Assembly: GCA_017427185.1 (NCBI GenBank)
Contig: JAFRTJ010000030.1
Location: 186,001 to 250,000, forward strand
Source of the DNA: Bacteroidaceae bacterium
GTDB lineage: Bacteria; Bacteroidota; Bacteroidia; Bacteroidales; Bacteroidaceae
Direction: 5' to 3'
DNA: 64,000 bases
This document shows, piece after piece, positions 60,581-64,000 of this stretch. Each line of letters starts with the position of its first letter. The stretch's first letter is position 1. The notes beneath the pieces were generated by a model. That model was not told the origin of the DNA. It saw only the letters and a list, made by a program, of their open reading frames with translations, and did not search any database. Both the position numbers and the translations under genes were made by a program.

Positions 60581-62218
60581 ATGAAAATTAGGTTATTCCT
60601 GTTCATGGCAACGCTGTTTGTCATGCAGAATGTATGTGGAGAGGATAAGTTTGGTCAGCAGAAAGAACGCTGGCTGCAGATAGCTCAGGAGAACATGCCA
60701 ACCCTCCAGAAGCGGGTGGTGGAGCCCCTGCGGGTGGTGGAGGCAGTGAAGGATGAGAAAGTGTTCCAGGGATGGACTTATAAGACCAGCAGTTTCCGTC
60801 TGGAGGATTTCTACAAGACCAATTTCAGTTCTCTTCGTTCCATCACACTGGACTTTGGAGAGCATCTGACAGGTTACTGCACCATCCGATTGAAGACCAC
60901 AGACAGGACTTGGGATGCTCCCACACGCCTGAAGATGACCTTTGGAGAAGTGCCTGCAGAGATGAATACACCCTTTGATCCCTTTCCTGGAGGTCTGAGC
61001 CGTGCATGGATGCAGGATGAGACAGTGGAGTTCATGGAAGTGGATATGGATCGTGAGATAACCCTGCCACGCAGACTCTCCATGAGGTACCTGAAGATAG
61101 AGCTCTTGGGAACAAGCAGTGGGTACAATTTTGCCATTGACAAGCTGTACTTCACAGCCCAGAGTTCAGCAGGGGAAGTGCAGACCAGTCTGTTGCCAAC
61201 CAGTCCTAAGATGTTCCGCGACATCAATGAAGTGGCATTGTCAACCTTGAGAGAATGCATGCAGACAGTTTTTGAGGATGGTCCCAAGCGTGACCATCGT
61301 CTCTGGATAGGTGACCTCTATCTGCAGTATCTGGCAAACCGCTACAGTTTCAGGAATTACCAGCTCACCAAGCGTTGCCTTTATCTCTTTGCAGGATTGG
61401 CTACAGAGAAGGGAATCCTCATCTGCAACCTCTTTGAGCTACCCAAGCCCCATGCTCAGCCCAGCACTTATCTGGTGCCTTACCATCTGCTCTACATAGC
61501 CACTCTGCTGGAGTATTACCGCGATTCCCATGACAGGGAGACAGCTTTGGACTTGTGGCCCCTGTGCAAAGTTCAGATGGAGGATGCACTCTCGTTTGTG
61601 GAGAATGACATCTTCAACACATCAAAACGTCCTGCCTGGCTCTTCTTTGACTGGCGTGAGGGACTGGATGTGAATGCCTGTATGCAAGCCTGCACGATAG
61701 ATGCACTTTCCAACACCTATGCTCTGGCTCAGGAATTGGGCAAACAGGATGAGGTGAAGGAATATCCAGCCCTGATCCGCAGGATGAAGGCTGCAGCAAA
61801 GAAAGAGATGTACGACAAGAAGTCAGGCCTCATCCTAAGTGGTGGGAACAAGCAAGTTTCAGTTCTTTCCCAAGCCTGGATGATAAGGGCAGGAGTGCTC
61901 AATCAGAAAGAGGGACAGCGTGCTTTGCGTGCAGCCCTGAGTCATCCAGAGGTAGTCATGCCAGGCACTCCCTATGGAACCCACTATCTGGTGGAGGCCA
62001 TGCTGCTTTGTGGCATGAATGAGGAGGCAAAGGCCTATGTGGAGGACTATTGGGGAGGCATGGTGAAGAAGGGAGCTGACACGTTCTGGGAGGCCTATGA
62101 TCCCCAGGATGATTTCCTTTCCCCCTATCACTTTGCTCCGCTGAACAGTTACTGCCATGCCTGGAGCTGCACTCCCATCTATTTCATCCACAAATATCCA
62201 GAGCTGTTCCAGAAGTAA
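60581..62218 (+). CDS. GH78-like alpha-L-rhamnosidase-related protein, short form
   Basis: The protein has 545 residues with signal peptide MKIRLFLFMATLFVMQNVCG. A small beta domain (about 55-200, LRSITLDFGEHLTGYCTIRL, TLRFGE-like MTFGEVPAEM) precedes an (alpha/alpha)6 domain with QTVFEDGPKRDHRLWIGDLYLQ (about 230) and PAWLFFDWREGLD (about 345). These resemble the DCPQRDE and DW motifs of GH78. The C-terminus GTHYLVEAMLLCG and HAWSCTPIYFI also match. It is shorter than typical GH78 enzymes (700-1100 residues) because the accessory beta domains are missing. Activity on rhamnose is likely but not certain. Confidence 0.78.
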   Translation: MKIRLFLFMATLFVMQNVCGEDKFGQQKERWLQIAQENMPTLQKRVVEPLRVVEAVKDEKVFQGWTYKTSSFRLEDFYKTNFSSLRSITLDFGEHLTGYCTIRLKTTDRTWDAPTRLKMTFGEVPAEMNTPFDPFPGGLSRAWMQDETVEFMEVDMDREITLPRRLSMRYLKIELLGTSSGYNFAIDKLYFTAQSSAGEVQTSLLPTSPKMFRDINEVALSTLRECMQTVFEDGPKRDHRLWIGDLYLQYLANRYSFRNYQLTKRCLYLFAGLATEKGILICNLFELPKPHAQPSTYLVPYHLLYIATLLEYYRDSHDRETALDLWPLCKVQMEDALSFVENDIFNTSKRPAWLFFDWREGLDVNACMQACTIDALSNTYALAQELGKQDEVKEYPALIRRMKAAAKKEMYDKKSGLILSGGNKQVSVLSQAWMIRAGVLNQKEGQRALRAALSHPEVVMPGTPYGTHYLVEAMLLCGMNEEAKAYVEDYWGGMVKKGADTFWEAYDPQDDFLSPYHFAPLNSYCHAWSCTPIYFIHKYPELFQK

Positions 62219-62259
62219 ATGGACAGCGTACAACCAGTTGAACAGAAAGCCTCATCACG

Positions 62260-64000
62260 ATGTCCAGTAAAACACTTATAAAACAAAGGTGGGAGACAAC
62301 GCTTTTCTTCCTCCTCATGTTCACATTGCCCTCCTTCTCTCAGGTCACGCATGAGCACAGTTCATGTGATGAAGACAGCATCTCGCCCATGAAGGAAGCC
62401 ATCCTGAGTGAGATAACAGTCCAGGGAATCACTGGTCTACAGCGACTGAAGGATTCATCCTCACCCTTCACAGTCATTTCTCCCAAAGAGTTGCTGCGCA
62501 GTCCTGTGCCCAATATAGTTGACCTGATCAGCCATCAGCCAGGTTTGGCTCAGATAAGCACAGGAGCAGGCATTTCCAAGCCAGTCATCAGAGGTTTGGG
62601 CTACAATCGTGTGGTAGTGGTAGAGCAAGGCATTCGTCAGGAAGGTCAGCAATGGGGAGATGAGCATGGACTGGAAGTTGATGCCGAAGGAGTTCATTCA
62701 GTGGAGATACTCAAGGGCCCAGCCTCCCTGATGTATGGAAGCGATGCCATAGCAGGAGTGATGGTACTGCATCCAGAGAATCCCCTGATGGACCAGACCC
62801 TGCAGGCAAAAGTCTCCAGTGGATATCAGTCCAACAACGGGCTCTACAGCTACACAGCCAGCTTTGCAGGGAATGTGAATCGGTTCCTGTGGAACTGGCA
62901 GTTCAGTGACAAGGCTGCCCATTGCTACAAGAATTCCCTGGATGGCTATGTGCCAGGCTCCTGGTATAAGGAACGTGATGTGGTGGGCATGTTGGGCATC
63001 AATCGTGACTGGGGACATTCCTGGTTGCGTTTCTCCCATGTGAATTTCACTCCAGGCATCACAGAGGGAGAGCGTGATGAGGAGACAGGAGAACTGGTAT
63101 GGGAGGATGGAAACAAGGCCCATTCCTACAGTAGACAGTCCCCCTTCCAGAGAGTGAAGCATACGAAGGTAGTGAGTGACAATGCCTGGTTCCTGGGAGA
63201 TGGTACCCTGAAAGCCATCTTGGGCTATCAGCAGAACTGGCGCCGTGAGTTTGAGGAATCTTTTGTTGAGCCAGAGCTTTCCCTGAGACTCCACACCATC
63301 AACTATGACCTGCGTTATCAGCACACACTTCCTGCAGAATGGAAGCTGTCCAGTGGAGTAGGAGGGATGTGGCAGCAGAATGAGAATGGGGGAGAGGAAT
63401 ACCTGATTCCAGACTTCCGACTCTTTGACATAGGAGCATTCCTGACAGCCAGCAAACAATGGGACAGATGGCATCTCTCAGGTGGTCTGCGTTATGACCA
63501 TCGTACACTCTCCACAGATTCCCTGCTGGAAGAGAAGGAACTGAGATTCCAACGTCTGACACCCCATTTCTCAGGCCTGACAGGCAGTTTGGGAGCAGTA
63601 TGCAATCTCACCTCCAAATCCAATCTTAGACTGAATCTGGCACGTGGATTCCGTTCACCCACAGTCAATGAACTTTCCTCCAATGGAGTTCATGAAGGGA
63701 GTGTGCAGTATGAGTTGGGCAATGCAATGCTTCATCCAGAGTACAGTTTCCAGACAGACCTGGGCTATGATTTCACCTCCCACTATTTCAGCCTTCAAGC
63801 CTCCCTTTTCCTCAACAGGATAGACAACTATGTTTTCCTCTCCCGTTTGGCAGGTGTGGAGACAGAGGGGTATGCCACCTATCAGTATCGTCAGGGAGAT
63901 GCACGTCTGATGGGAGGAGAGCTGTCCTTTGATGTCCATCCCTTAGAGGCCCTCCACATAGAGAATGATTTCTCCTATATCCATGCCATCCAGCTTCACC
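62260..64000 (+). CDS. TonB-dependent receptor, partial at right edge
   Basis: The reading frame is open from ATG 62260 to the window end (580 codons), so the barrel C-terminus is missing. A signal peptide (TLFFLLMFTLPSFSQ) precedes a plug domain starting about residue 52: ITVQGITGLQRLKDSSSPFTVISPKELLRSPVPNIVDLISHQPGL, RGLGYNRVVVVEQGIRQEGQQWGDEHGLEVD and VEILKGPASLMYGSDAIAGVM. No SusC-type carboxypeptidase-regulatory domain is seen, and there is no SusD partner in the window. The WGDEHG stretch recurs in Bacteroidetes receptors thought to import metals, haem or small ligands, so a role in oligosaccharide import is not assured despite the neighbouring glycosidases. Confidence 0.9.
   Translation, partial: MSSKTLIKQRWETTLFFLLMFTLPSFSQVTHEHSSCDEDSISPMKEAILSEITVQGITGLQRLKDSSSPFTVISPKELLRSPVPNIVDLISHQPGLAQISTGAGISKPVIRGLGYNRVVVVEQGIRQEGQQWGDEHGLEVDAEGVHSVEILKGPASLMYGSDAIAGVMVLHPENPLMDQTLQAKVSSGYQSNNGLYSYTASFAGNVNRFLWNWQFSDKAAHCYKNSLDGYVPGSWYKERDVVGMLGINRDWGHSWLRFSHVNFTPGITEGERDEETGELVWEDGNKAHSYSRQSPFQRVKHTKVVSDNAWFLGDGTLKAILGYQQNWRREFEESFVEPELSLRLHTINYDLRYQHTLPAEWKLSSGVGGMWQQNENGGEEYLIPDFRLFDIGAFLTASKQWDRWHLSGGLRYDHRTLSTDSLLEEKELRFQRLTPHFSGLTGSLGAVCNLTSKSNLRLNLARGFRSPTVNELSSNGVHEGSVQYELGNAMLHPEYSFQTDLGYDFTSHYFSLQASLFLNRIDNYVFLSRLAGVETEGYATYQYRQGDARLMGGELSFDVHPLEALHIENDFSYIHAIQLH

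Overview
This 64 kb window comes from a member of the Bacteroidetes, most likely a Prevotella-like gut or rumen species. Four things point there: promoters of the form TTTG-N20-TAnnTTTG, lipoproteins with SPII signals, abundant glycan-degrading genes (GH95, GH20, GH92, CE15, DUF4838, GH78-like), and a secreted LamG protein ending in a short NGKK-type sorting tail. I saw no integrase, transposase, phage gene or CRISPR array.

Layout. 0-5.2 kb: an ExuT-like MFS transporter, cut by the left edge, divergent from a xylB-xylA-trpB2 operon. 5.5-17.4 kb: a tricorn-like secreted protease, a rubrerythrin, tRNA-Gly(CCC), a patatin/beta-barrel protein, a large LamG surface protein and a Tat-exported phosphoesterase. 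17.7-22.3 kb: three overlapping glycosyltransferase genes divergent from a Wzx-like flippase. 22.4-26.8 kb: tRNA-Pro, tRNA-Cys and the serine operon serC-serA-DUF1015-IMPACT. 26.8-37.3 kb: housekeeping genes (HAD phosphatase, zinc-ribbon FHA protein, HU/SPOR envelope protein, OmpH-like lipoprotein, pepD, beta-helix lipoprotein, rlmH, nadC, C69 dipeptidase). 38-41.4 kb: a CE15 esterase, a thioesterase and a MATE pump. 41.5-45.6 kb: a complete Phe/Tyr operon (pheA, aminotransferase, DAHP synthase-chorismate mutase, tyrA). 46-48.4 kb: two transporters and tRNA-Ser(CGA). 48.6-64 kb: a glycoside hydrolase cluster with a TlpA-like lipoprotein and a TonB-dependent receptor cut by the right edge.

Two features stand out. 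First, upstream of pheA lies a Trp-operon-style attenuator. A 28-codon leader peptide carries nine Phe/Tyr codons within eleven, followed by competing antiterminator and terminator stems, and the terminator's T-tract abuts the pheA start codon.

Second, five intergenic spaces hold arrays (28 units in all) of a 10-bp near-palindrome, CAAC-RY-GTTG, at an exact 22-bp pitch. The asymmetric centre (AC or GT) follows the direction of the flanking genes. Units read CAACACGTTG in the sense direction of the adjoining upstream gene in 26 of 28 cases. The arrays in the two convergent gene pairs switch orientation and so form perfect 16-bp hairpins with 10-nt loops. I know of no described function for this element.

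The last 8 kb is also markedly poorer in CpG than the left half, which suggests a different history for the glycan cluster.
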